A DNA stretch of 44,452 nucleotides, taken from NCBI GenBank assembly GCA_947177205.1, contig CAMWTO010000003.1, forward strand, positions 1 through 44,452, read 5' to 3'. How positions within the stretch are numbered: position 1 is the stretch's first letter; every line of letters begins with the position of its first letter. A model generated the notes under the pieces. It did no database searches and had not been told where the DNA came from. It saw nothing but the letters and a program-made list of their open reading frames with translations. The translations under genes and the position numbers were made by a program. This DNA is from an uncultured Ruminococcus sp. Lineage in GTDB: Bacteria; Bacillota; Clostridia; Oscillospirales; Ruminococcaceae. Positions 24,615 through 32,568 of the stretch are shown one piece after another.

Positions 24615-26051
24615 ATGAACAAATCAATTTTAGATCAAAAAAAACACATTCATATGATCGGAATCGGCGGTTCCGGTATGTATCCTCTTGCACAGATCCT
24701 CCACGCAAAAGGATTTTATGTAACCGGTTCTGATAACAATGAAACAGACACACTTCAGGCTGTCCGGAATATGGGGATTCCTGTCACATTGGGACAGAAA
24801 GCGGAAAATATTCAGGGGGCGGATCTGATTGTCCACACGGCGGCAATCATGGCGGACAATCCGGAGCTGATTGCAGCAAAGAATTCCGGCGTTCCGGTTC
24901 TTGAACGGAGTGAACTACTGGGCATTGTCAGCAGTTGGTATCCGAATGCTGTCTGTGTTTCCGGTACACATGGGAAGACGACCACAACAGCAATGCTTGC
25001 GCAGATTCTCTACACGGCAAAGATTGACCTGTCAGCGTTTATCGGCGGAAAGCTCCCCTGTATCGGCGGCAGCGGCTGTGCCGGATCCAGTGATATTTTT
25101 GTGTGTGAATCCTGTGAATTCGTCGATACGTTCCTGAAATTATACCCGGATATTGCGATTATTTTAAATATTGATGCCGATCATCTGGACTATTTCAAGA
25201 CAGTGGATAATATTATCCGGTCATTTCACAAGTTCTGTGAGCTGACATCCCGGACGATTCTTTACAACGGCGATGATGAAAACACTTGCCGGGCAGTTGC
25301 CGGAATTACAGACAAAGAATTCATATCTTTTGGCTATGGAGAAGAAAATCAGTTCCGTGCCGTTGAAATTTCCCATACAGGCACACAGACGGCATACACA
25401 GTCATGAAATCCGGTGAAATCCTGGGAAGGATTACACTACAAGTTCCTGGTGAGCATAATATTTTAAATTCTCTTGCGGCAGTGGCGGCTTGTGATCTTT
25501 TGGGGATTCCGTTTGCATCTGTTGCACAGGGACTTGCAGAATTCCGTGGTGCAGGCAGAAGATTTGAAATCAAAGCCCAAATTAATGGGATTACAATTGC
25601 AGATGATTATGCACATCATCCTACGGAACTGACGGCAACGCTCCGGGCTGCAAAACAAATGAATTACAATCGGATTATTGCTGTATTTCAGCCGTTCACA
25701 TTCTCCCGGACGGTGCAGCATCTGGAAGAATTCGCACGGTCTCTGGAAATTGCAGATCTTGCCGTTCTTACGGATATTATGGGATCTCGTGAAAAGAACA
25801 CATATCAGATTTACACGAGAAATCTTGCCGAGATCATGCACAATGCGGTTTATTTTCCGCAGGATGAACAGGCAGAATATACGGATGAGAGAAAATATCA
25901 GAATTTTGAAGATGTCTGCCATTATGTTCTGGAAAACGCAAAGCCGGGGGATCTGGTTCTGACAATGGGCTGTGGTGATGTCAACAAAATTGCAGCAATG
26001 CTTGTCAGACAGTTGACAGAAATACACGGAAAACAGGAGGAAACGGCATGA
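24615..26051 (+). CDS. murC: UDP-N-acetylmuramate--L-alanine ligase
   Basis: Adds the first peptide residue (L-Ala) to UDP-MurNAc, ATP-dependent, cytosolic. N-terminal nucleotide-binding GIGGSGM (residues 16-22), ATP-binding GTHGKTTTT (117-125), DADHLDYF-type region (NIDADHLDYF) and the C-terminal DDYAHHPTEL motif are all present. At 478 residues it is standard. The ATG at 24615 follows TTAGGTG; the in-frame GTG at 24606 lies inside that ribosome site. The stop overlaps the LexA-like gene by 4 bases. Confidence 0.97.
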   Translation: MNKSILDQKKHIHMIGIGGSGMYPLAQILHAKGFYVTGSDNNETDTLQAVRNMGIPVTLGQKAENIQGADLIVHTAAIMADNPELIAAKNSGVPVLERSELLGIVSSWYPNAVCVSGTHGKTTTTAMLAQILYTAKIDLSAFIGGKLPCIGGSGCAGSSDIFVCESCEFVDTFLKLYPDIAIILNIDADHLDYFKTVDNIIRSFHKFCELTSRTILYNGDDENTCRAVAGITDKEFISFGYGEENQFRAVEISHTGTQTAYTVMKSGEILGRITLQVPGEHNILNSLAAVAACDLLGIPFASVAQGLAEFRGAGRRFEIKAQINGITIADDYAHHPTELTATLRAAKQMNYNRIIAVFQPFTFSRTVQHLEEFARSLEIADLAVLTDIMGSREKNTYQIYTRNLAEIMHNAVYFPQDEQAEYTDERKYQNFEDVCHYVLENAKPGDLVLTMGCGDVNKIAAMLVRQLTEIHGKQEETA

Positions 26052-26578
26052 AACATGTGAATGAACAGAAATCCAATGAAATTCTGGAATTTATCCGGGC
26101 ATATATCCGGGAGAACGGCATTTCTCCGTCCGTCCGGGAAATCTGTGCAGGGACGAATACAATTTCCACATCCACTGTGCACAGATATCTGCACAAATTG
26201 AAAGAAGACGGCAAAATTCATATGAACCAGGGAAAGAACCGGACAATTGTAATGTCAGAAAAACGAGGGATTCCTGTGATTCATGACATGCAGGATTTTT
26301 TAGAAATGAAAAATCCGGAAAATGCGTTGAATTATTTTGACAGTGCCTGTCTTACCGGAGAAAATTATCTGATTGCCTGCTGTCAGAAAGATCTGGAAAC
26401 ATTACAGATTCACAAAGGGGATTTTCTCCTGACAGAACACTCAGAACAGGGCGAATATCTGGTGATTCTGGATGAAACCGGCGAAATTTCCGTGACACAC
26501 CGGAAAGAATTCCGTTCCGGTCAGATTCTGGGATCTCTGGTGATGATGGTACGGAAATTTGCAGAAATTCCAAGATAA
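26048..26578 (+). CDS. LexA-like repressor lacking the autoprotease residues
   Basis: A 176-residue LexA-fold protein. The N-terminal winged helix is well conserved: NEILEFIRAYIRENGISPSV, then REIC and STVHRYLHKLKEDGKI (residues 42-57). The C-terminal half still follows the LexA S24 fold (ENYLIACCQKDL, HKGDFLL, LGSLVMMVRKF), but the catalytic positions are lost. By alignment with remembered E. coli LexA, Ser119 maps to Asp115, Lys156 maps to Thr150, and the Ala-Gly cleavage bond region (after GIPVIHD) has no Ala-Gly. It should bind DNA without RecA-stimulated self-cleavage. It is translationally coupled to murC (ATGA) and precedes zapA, suggesting a wall or division-linked regulator; target unknown. 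Confidence 0.85.
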   Translation: MKHVNEQKSNEILEFIRAYIRENGISPSVREICAGTNTISTSTVHRYLHKLKEDGKIHMNQGKNRTIVMSEKRGIPVIHDMQDFLEMKNPENALNYFDSACLTGENYLIACCQKDLETLQIHKGDFLLTEHSEQGEYLVILDETGEISVTHRKEFRSGQILGSLVMMVRKFAEIPR

Positions 26579-26618
26579 TAAAGATACAGAAATCAACATA
26601 CAGAAGCGAGGAATTGTC

Positions 26619-27023
26619 ATGCACAGAATAAAAGTCATGATCTGCGGAAAAGAATATTCCATGCAGACAAAGGAAAAACCGGACTATGTCTACGGACTTG
26701 CCAGAACACTGGAGGCAAAAATTACAGATTCCATGGACAAGATGAAGGTTTCTCAGTATAATGCGGCAGTGATGGCGGCATTGTCCGTTCTGGATGATCT
26801 ACAGAAAGCAAACGCACAGATTCAGGAAATTTCAGATCAGATGAAGCTTTATGTGGATGAAGCGGGACAAGCCCGGATCGAACGTGACACGGCGATGAAA
26901 GAGATCCGTTTGCTTCGAGCCAGGGTGGAACAGCTTGAAATGGCAGAAAAGCAGAAAAATTTGAAAAATCTGAAAAATTCGAATTCTGTAAAGAATGCGA
27001 AACAGCAGAATTCATCTGATTGA
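26619..27023 (+). CDS. zapA: Cell division protein ZapA
   Basis: FtsZ-ring-associated protein that bundles FtsZ filaments. Starts at 26619 after GCGAGGA; the upstream in-frame start overlaps the LexA-like gene. N-terminal ZapA domain (MHRIKVMICGKEYSM, then YVYGLARTLEAKI and NAAVMAALSVLDDLQKA), then a coiled coil (about residues 65-115, rich in Glu, Gln, Arg and Leu) and a Lys/Asn/Ser-rich tail. At 134 residues it is a little longer than Bacillus ZapA because of the tail. It is followed 18 bases later by the long U32 gene, a pairing I recall from other clostridia. Confidence 0.9.
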   Translation: MHRIKVMICGKEYSMQTKEKPDYVYGLARTLEAKITDSMDKMKVSQYNAAVMAALSVLDDLQKANAQIQEISDQMKLYVDEAGQARIERDTAMKEIRLLRARVEQLEMAEKQKNLKNLKNSNSVKNAKQQNSSD

Positions 27024-27041
27024 AAAGAAAATTAGAAAATT

Positions 27042-29123
27042 ATGAAAAAATTAATCAAAAAACCGGAGATTCTTGCTCCGGCAGGCAGCCCAGAAACCGT
27101 CCTGGCGGCGCTCCGGTGTGGTGCGAATGCGGTCTATGTCGGCGCAGGTTATTCCGCCCGAAATGATTCCGTGAATTTCACGCTCTCACAATTGCAGCAG
27201 GCGGCGGATCTATGCCATCTGTATCATGCAAAGTTACATCTTGCCGTAAATACACTGCTGACAGACCGGGAATTCCCGGAATTTGCTGAATTCTTAAAAA
27301 ATGCCGTGCGGTGCGGGATTGACGCTTGTATTGTCCAGGATCTGGGAATTTTAGATTATATTCATGAAACTGTTCCGGATTTGCCGTTACATGGTTCGAC
27401 ACAGATGAGCATCCACACGCCGCAGGGTGCGCTGCAGGCAAGGGAGCTGGGCTGTTCCCGGATCGTTCTGGCAAGGGAGCTGTCCTGCGATCAGATCCGG
27501 GAAATTGCAGAATTGCCAGTTGAAACAGAAGTATTTGTGCATGGTGCGCTGTGTATGTCCGTATCCGGACAATGTAGTTTTTCAGCAATTGCCGGGGGAC
27601 GCAGTGCTAACCGGGGACAATGTGCGCAGGCTTGCCGTCTTCCCTGGCGGACACCGTCCGGAGAAAATCCGGCGGCGCTGTCTCTGAAAGATCTCACACT
27701 TGTGGAACATGTGAAAACATTGCAGGCAATGGGTGTGGATTCGTTCAAGATTGAGGGTCGACTTAAACGTCCGGAATACGTTGCCGCCGCTGTGACGGCG
27801 TTCCGGATGGCGCTTGACGGCAGACAACCAGATCTGAAATTATTGGAATCCGTTTTTTCCCGGAATGGTTTCACGGACGGATATTTCACGGATAAAAAAC
27901 AAAATATGTTTGGATTCCGCCGGAAAGAAGATGTGCTTGCCGGTCAGCAGGTCTTTTGCGAAATCCGGGAAACTTACCGAAATCCCCGAAAAATTACGGA
28001 TCTGGATTTTGATCTGGAATTGAAAGCCGGCACGCCTGCCGTTCTGCAGGTTTCAGATCAGGATGGGAATCACGTTTCTATTTTCGGAAAAATTCCGGAA
28101 ATCGCACAAAATGCTCCTTTGCGAGCGGAAACGGCTGAGAAATATTTCCGGAAACTGGGCAATACCATCTATGAATTCCATAGCATACAATTTCAGAATC
28201 CAGACGGATTAACGCTTTCTGCGTCGGATTGCAATGCTATGCGCCGGGAAGCTGTTGAAAAATTAAATCACATCCGGCAAAAAAAGATTAATTATCAGAT
28301 CCGGGAAAATTCTGAAAATTCAAAAAAATTAGAAAATTCAGAAGATTCTGAAAATTTCCAGATTCCCCGGAAACGTCTGCATGTCCGGACAATGGAACAA
28401 TTCCGGGCAGTCCGGGAATCAGAATCAGAATTCATTCTGTGTGTGCCGATGAATCTGGCAGAAAAGCTTACACCGGAACAGGATATTCCGGTTTGGGTGG
28501 AAGCGCCCCGGATTATTCAGAATGAAAAGAATTATCAGATCAGATTAGAAAGTCTATTCGCAAAGGGATTTCGGGATTTGCTCTGTCATAATCTGGCAGA
28601 CATCCGGATTGGTCGGCGAATTGGATTCACTCTGCACGGTGGTTTCGGATTGAACTGCACGAATTCCCGGACAGCACGGTCTTTGGTCAGACAGGGATTG
28701 CAGGATGTGGCATTATCTTATGAACTGCGTTCCCGGACAATCCAGGAAATGCGCCGGGAGATTCCCTGTAATTGCAGTGCGTATCTGTATGGCAGAATTC
28801 CCATGATGTTACTGAGAATTTGCCCCATCCGGGCACAGGAAAAGAAATGCCGGCATCACAGAAACTGTATGCTGACGGACAGGACAGGACGAAAATTTCC
28901 GTTATTCTGCAATCCGGATTATCTGGAATTGCTGAACGCAGAAATATTATTTCTTGGCGATAAACTGGAATATTTTGAAAATTTGAGCTATTGGGATCTG
29001 TATTTTACAGATGAAACACCCGAACAGCTTCGGGAAATAGTGCAGATGTATGCTTCTAATCATTCTAATTATTTTAATAAAAATTATACAAGAGGATTGT
29101 ATTTCAAAGGAGGCCTGCGCTGA
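27042..29123 (+). CDS. Long U32 family protein, RlhA-like
   Basis: A 693-residue U32 protein with the C-terminal DUF3656-type extension. E. coli RlhA, of similar size, is needed for 5-hydroxycytidine 2501 in 23S rRNA. N-terminal barrel motif EILAPAGSPE, then NAVYVGAG. Signature HGALCMSVSGQC followed by GQCAQACR gives the cluster-ligand cysteines. Residues about 430-450 form a Glu/Ser/Asn low-complexity linker (SENSKKLENSEDSEN). More Cys occur in the C-terminal half (RICPIRAQEKKCRHHRNC). No good ribosome site precedes the ATG. The stop overlaps the dut start (TGATG). Family certain; rRNA role inferred. Confidence 0.88.
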   Translation: MKKLIKKPEILAPAGSPETVLAALRCGANAVYVGAGYSARNDSVNFTLSQLQQAADLCHLYHAKLHLAVNTLLTDREFPEFAEFLKNAVRCGIDACIVQDLGILDYIHETVPDLPLHGSTQMSIHTPQGALQARELGCSRIVLARELSCDQIREIAELPVETEVFVHGALCMSVSGQCSFSAIAGGRSANRGQCAQACRLPWRTPSGENPAALSLKDLTLVEHVKTLQAMGVDSFKIEGRLKRPEYVAAAVTAFRMALDGRQPDLKLLESVFSRNGFTDGYFTDKKQNMFGFRRKEDVLAGQQVFCEIRETYRNPRKITDLDFDLELKAGTPAVLQVSDQDGNHVSIFGKIPEIAQNAPLRAETAEKYFRKLGNTIYEFHSIQFQNPDGLTLSASDCNAMRREAVEKLNHIRQKKINYQIRENSENSKKLENSEDSENFQIPRKRLHVRTMEQFRAVRESESEFILCVPMNLAEKLTPEQDIPVWVEAPRIIQNEKNYQIRLESLFAKGFRDLLCHNLADIRIGRRIGFTLHGGFGLNCTNSRTARSLVRQGLQDVALSYELRSRTIQEMRREIPCNCSAYLYGRIPMMLLRICPIRAQEKKCRHHRNCMLTDRTGRKFPLFCNPDYLELLNAEILFLGDKLEYFENLSYWDLYFTDETPEQLREIVQMYASNHSNYFNKNYTRGLYFKGGLR

Positions 29124-29560
29124 TGCAGTTGTATTTTAAAAAATTAAAAGAATCCGCAATTCTGCCAATACGTGCCACAAGAGATAGCGCTGGGGCGGAT
29201 CTGTTTGCTTGTCTGGAACAGCCTGTGACAGTTCTGGCAGGGGAAACGGTGATGATTCCGTTAGGAATCGCCGCACAGCCGTCGGATTCCAAAATTGTCA
29301 TGCTGATTTTTCCCCGTTCCGGACTGGCGTCCCGGTATGGGATTACGCTTGCGAATGCCGTTGGTGTGGTTGACAGCGATTATCGGGGTGAATGGATGAT
29401 TCCTCTGCATAATATCAGCCGGGAAGATTTCACGGTCACGCACGGTATGCGGATTGCGCAGGTAGTTGTTACGCCGGTGCTGTTCCCGGAAATTGTCGAA
29501 ACAGATCGAATTAACGAAACCCAACGGGGCACGTCCGGTTTTGGTTCAAGCGGATTATAA
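29123..29560 (+). CDS. dut: dUTP diphosphatase
   Basis: Hydrolyses dUTP to dUMP and pyrophosphate, keeping uracil out of DNA and supplying the ThyX substrate. Trimeric dUTPase motifs in order: DSAGADLFA (motif 1), PRSGLASRYG (motif 2), NAVGVVDSDYRGE (motif 3), MRIAQVVV (motif 4) and RGTSGFGSSG (motif 5, the flexible C-terminal arm that closes the active site). Length 145, standard. AAAGGAGG lies 10 bases before the ATG, which overlaps the U32 stop. Confidence 0.97.
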   Translation: MQLYFKKLKESAILPIRATRDSAGADLFACLEQPVTVLAGETVMIPLGIAAQPSDSKIVMLIFPRSGLASRYGITLANAVGVVDSDYRGEWMIPLHNISREDFTVTHGMRIAQVVVTPVLFPEIVETDRINETQRGTSGFGSSGL

Positions 29561-29595
29561 ATAGTTAAAATTTAAATCAAAAGAAGGTGAAAGAA

Positions 29596-29868
29596 ATGCC
29601 GCAAGGTATTCTGAAAGGGACGCTCATGTTTGCGATTCTGCTTGCTGCTGTAATTCTGGGGAGTCTGATCGGTGATTTTGCCAGGACGATCGGCGGCATT
29701 GAATGGATCGGACGGACGTTCGAGGTCGGTATTCCTACATTTAGCCTGAATCTGAAAGTGTTTATCATTACACTTGGTTTTCAGGTGCATGTCAGCGTGG
29801 CTGAAATTGTGATGATTCTGATCGGGATTCTGACTTATCCGAAAGTTGCAAAAATTCTGTTTGCATAA
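29596..29868 (+). CDS. DUF4321-type small membrane protein
   Basis: A 90-residue protein with two to three hydrophobic segments: LMFAILLAAVILGSLIGDF at the N-terminus and VAEIVMILIGILTYPKVAKI at the C-terminus. The intervening FEVGIPTFSLNLKVFIITLG fits the pattern of DUF4321, a small clostridial membrane family often next to mreB, as here. Function unknown. I start it at 29596, after AGAAGGTG; the GTG at 29587 is inside that site. No terminator is apparent after it before the mreB promoter. Confidence 0.75.
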   Translation: MPQGILKGTLMFAILLAAVILGSLIGDFARTIGGIEWIGRTFEVGIPTFSLNLKVFIITLGFQVHVSVAEIVMILIGILTYPKVAKILFA

Positions 29869-29931
29869 TAGAATTTTTGATTTTGCGGAATTGCCGGATA
29901 CAGAAAATTGATAGAAATTATTGGAAATCAC

Positions 29932-29960
29932 TTGTTTCCTGGACAGAAACATGTTATAAT
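29932..29960 (+). promoter_or_regulatory. mreB operon promoter with embedded palindrome
   Basis: TTGTTT (29932-29937), 17-base spacer, TGT then TATAAT (29955-29960), an extended -10 form. The inverted repeat TGTTTC-7-GAAACA (29933-29951) overlaps the -35 and fills the spacer, a typical place for an operator. About 105 bases of leader precede mreB. Confidence 0.72.
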
Positions 29961-30068
29961 AGAATAGAATAAAGAGAATGAAATATTTAAAAAAATAAAT
30001 CATTTTGAGGATAGATTTTCAGAACAGAATCAGAATAAAATTAGAATAAAGAAGGAGAAAACACAGTC

Positions 30069-31091
30069 ATGTTTACCAAAGATATTGGCGTTGACCTGGG
30101 TACAGCAAATACGCTTGTCTATCTGCGTGGGAAAGGAATTGTCCTGCGTGAACCGTCCGTTGTGGCGGTCAATACCCGGACGGAAAAAGCTCGTTATGTC
30201 GGCAAGGATGCCAAGCAGATCATCGGACGGACGCCCGGTTCCATTGTCGCCGTCAGACCGCTCCGGGAGGGTGTCATTGCGGATTTTGATCTGGCGGTTA
30301 CTATGCTCCAGGAATTTATCCGCAAAGCACTGAAAGGACATATTTTTACAAAAGCAAGAGTGATTATCTGCATTCCGTCTGGTGTTACTTCTGTGGAACG
30401 GAATGCCGTCCGGGAAGCCGCCGAAAGTGCAGGCGTCCGGCAGGTGTTCATTATTGAAGAACCTATGGCGGCGGCAATTGGTGCTGGTCTTCCCACGACA
30501 GAACCCACAGGGAGCATGATTGTGGATATCGGCGGCGGCACAAGCGAAGTCGCTGTCGTCTCCATGGGAGGCATTGTCAGTTCTCAATCCGTCAAATGTG
30601 CCGGGGATGCGTTTGATACGGCGATTATGAATTTTATCAAGAAAAAATATAATTTATTGATTGGCGAACGGACGGCAGAACATGTCAAATTAACAATTGG
30701 TTCAGCATTCCCGGATGAAACAGAAGATTCCATGGAAATCAAGGGCAGGAATCTGCTGAACGGTCTGCCGGAGAATGTAACAGTTTCTTCGGCAGAAATC
30801 CGGGATGCAATGATCGAACCGTTGTCCAGGATTCTGGATGCCATCAAGTCGACTCTGGAAAAAACGCCGCCGGAACTCTCTGCGGATATTATTGACCAGG
30901 GGATTACGCTTGCCGGAGGCGGTGCATTATTGAAGGGACTTGACAAGCTCATCAGCCGGGAAACAGGAATCCCGGTTTATATTGCGGAATATCCGCTTGA
31001 CTGTGTCGCTGAGGGTGCAGGGAAAGTTCTTGAAAATATGGAAAAATATCAGGATACCCTTGTCGAATATCTGAAATATTATGAAAAATAA
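30069..31091 (+). CDS. mreB: Rod shape-determining protein MreB
   Basis: Actin-like ATPase that forms membrane-bound filaments directing lateral wall synthesis. Actin-fold motifs: phosphate-1 loop GVDLGTANTLVYLRGKGI, phosphate-2 loop VDIGGGTSEVAVVSMGG and adenosine loop GITLAGGGALLKGLDKLI. At 340 residues it is the standard size. GAAGGAG precedes the ATG. It is the first gene of an mreBCD-mrdA operon. Whether it corresponds to Bacillus MreB, Mbl or MreBH cannot be told by eye. Confidence 0.97.
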   Translation: MFTKDIGVDLGTANTLVYLRGKGIVLREPSVVAVNTRTEKARYVGKDAKQIIGRTPGSIVAVRPLREGVIADFDLAVTMLQEFIRKALKGHIFTKARVIICIPSGVTSVERNAVREAAESAGVRQVFIIEEPMAAAIGAGLPTTEPTGSMIVDIGGGTSEVAVVSMGGIVSSQSVKCAGDAFDTAIMNFIKKKYNLLIGERTAEHVKLTIGSAFPDETEDSMEIKGRNLLNGLPENVTVSSAEIRDAMIEPLSRILDAIKSTLEKTPPELSADIIDQGITLAGGGALLKGLDKLISRETGIPVYIAEYPLDCVAEGAGKVLENMEKYQDTLVEYLKYYEK

Positions 31092-31121
31092 ATGCAACAG
31101 AAATCCGGGTGAAAGTAAATT

Positions 31122-31985
31122 ATGATTCATTTTTTCAAAAGTATCCGGTTCAGGATCATGCTCTGTCTGCTTGCGCTCCTGACCGGGGTCATGGTCTATG
31201 CCGTGTTTATCGGAGGGTATACCATCAGTGCTGTGGGTCTGTTCAAGACCATTACAGCACCATTGCAGAATTTATCCAATGCGATTTCTGAACGTGTGGA
31301 ATACGGACTGGATTTATATCGCAATGCAGAAAATTATTATCAGGAAAACAGGGAACTGCGGCAGGAGATTAATAAAATTCACACACAGCTTGCGGATTAT
31401 GAAGAAACAAAAGCAGAACTGGAACGGCTGGAGGCTTTTATCGGCATTAAAGAAAAACACAGCGATTATTCTATGACAGCGCCGTTTGATGTGATTGGTT
31501 ATGTGGCAAATGATATTTATTTGTCGTTTATGATTGACGGCGGATCGGAAGACGGCATTAGTTTGTATGATACGGTTGTGAGTGATTTGGGGCTTGTCGG
31601 TGTGATTACAGAATTGAGTGAGCATGTTTCGACTGTCACAACGATTCTGTCTCCGGAGCTGTCCGTGGCGGCATGTACCAGTTCTTCCCGAGAAAAGGGG
31701 GTCCTGACCGGGAGCGTGGCGCTTGCGTCAGAGGGACTTTGTAAACTGGAATATCTTGAGAAAGATACGGATCTGAAAAAAGAAAAGATTATTCTGACAA
31801 CAGGAGAAAATGGCTTATTTCCAGGTGGTTATGTCATCGGTTACGTCAAGGATGTGGCAATGGATGATAAAGGACTGACGGCGTATGCGTCCATAGAACC
31901 GGCATCAGATCTGAAAAATCTCAGCATGGTGGTTGTGATTACGGATTTCAACGGAAAGGCGGAACATATAGATGCAGAATCGTAA
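31122..31985 (+). CDS. mreC: Rod shape-determining protein MreC
   Basis: Bitopic membrane protein that activates the RodA-PBP2 synthase. It has a short cytoplasmic tail, one membrane helix (about residues 9-30, MLCLLALLTGVMVYAVFIGG), a coiled coil (about 60-105, NRELRQEINKIHTQLADYEE) and two beta-barrel domains with the family pattern VIGYVANDIYLSFMIDGGSE, LGLVGVI and the C-terminal LFPGGYVIGYV. Length 287, normal. Its 3' end overlaps mreD by 14 bases. Confidence 0.95.
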   Translation: MIHFFKSIRFRIMLCLLALLTGVMVYAVFIGGYTISAVGLFKTITAPLQNLSNAISERVEYGLDLYRNAENYYQENRELRQEINKIHTQLADYEETKAELERLEAFIGIKEKHSDYSMTAPFDVIGYVANDIYLSFMIDGGSEDGISLYDTVVSDLGLVGVITELSEHVSTVTTILSPELSVAACTSSSREKGVLTGSVALASEGLCKLEYLEKDTDLKKEKIILTTGENGLFPGGYVIGYVKDVAMDDKGLTAYASIEPASDLKNLSMVVVITDFNGKAEHIDAES

Positions 31986-32535
31986 ACATCAGAAAAGGAG
32001 TTATGCCGTTTTGCAGACAATTCAGTGGATCTTGTTTGCAGGACTGATTCTGCTGTGTTATTTGTTTGAGACATCGGGGAGTTATCACAAGCCGCTTGTG
32101 CTGATTCCGGCTGCGTTGTGTATTGCATCCCATACAGGAGAAATCCAGGCAATGACGGTCGGCGCTGTCTGCGGATTGCTGCTGGATCTGGCATGTGGAA
32201 AATTACCGGGCTGTAATGCCATATTATTGGTAATCTTCTGTGTGATGGTGTCGTTATTATATCGTTATTTATTAAAACAGAAATTACTGAACATGCTGTT
32301 TTTGATTACCATCTGTGTTTTCGTACAGGGATTTGTAGATTATGTATTTTATTATGCGATCTGGAATTATCCGGATGTGGAGCTGATTTTGGAAAATGTC
32401 ATCATTCCTTGTGGTATTATGACCATTATTTCCGGGATTGTGTTTTATTTTGTGGTGAAAAAAATTGCAGAGTCCTGCCAGAGCCACAGAATCCAGAAAC
32501 TGGAAAAGATGAATCCGTTTTCAGATCTGGATTAA
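31972..32535 (+). CDS. mreD: Rod shape-determining protein MreD
   Basis: Small polytopic partner of MreC and the elongasome. It has 187 residues with about five or six hydrophobic segments, including a typical internal GAVCGLLLDLACGKLPGCNA stretch matching the MreD signature of G-x-x-x-G-L-x-x-D, and FVQGFVDYVFYYAIW. The ATG at 31972 lies inside the end of mreC, with AAAGGCGG as ribosome site. A 33-base gap to mrdA follows. Confidence 0.92.
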   Translation: MQNRKHQKRSYAVLQTIQWILFAGLILLCYLFETSGSYHKPLVLIPAALCIASHTGEIQAMTVGAVCGLLLDLACGKLPGCNAILLVIFCVMVSLLYRYLLKQKLLNMLFLITICVFVQGFVDYVFYYAIWNYPDVELILENVIIPCGIMTIISGIVFYFVVKKIAESCQSHRIQKLEKMNPFSDLD

Positions 32536-32568
32536 AATTATGATTTGTTATTATTAAGGACTATAGTT

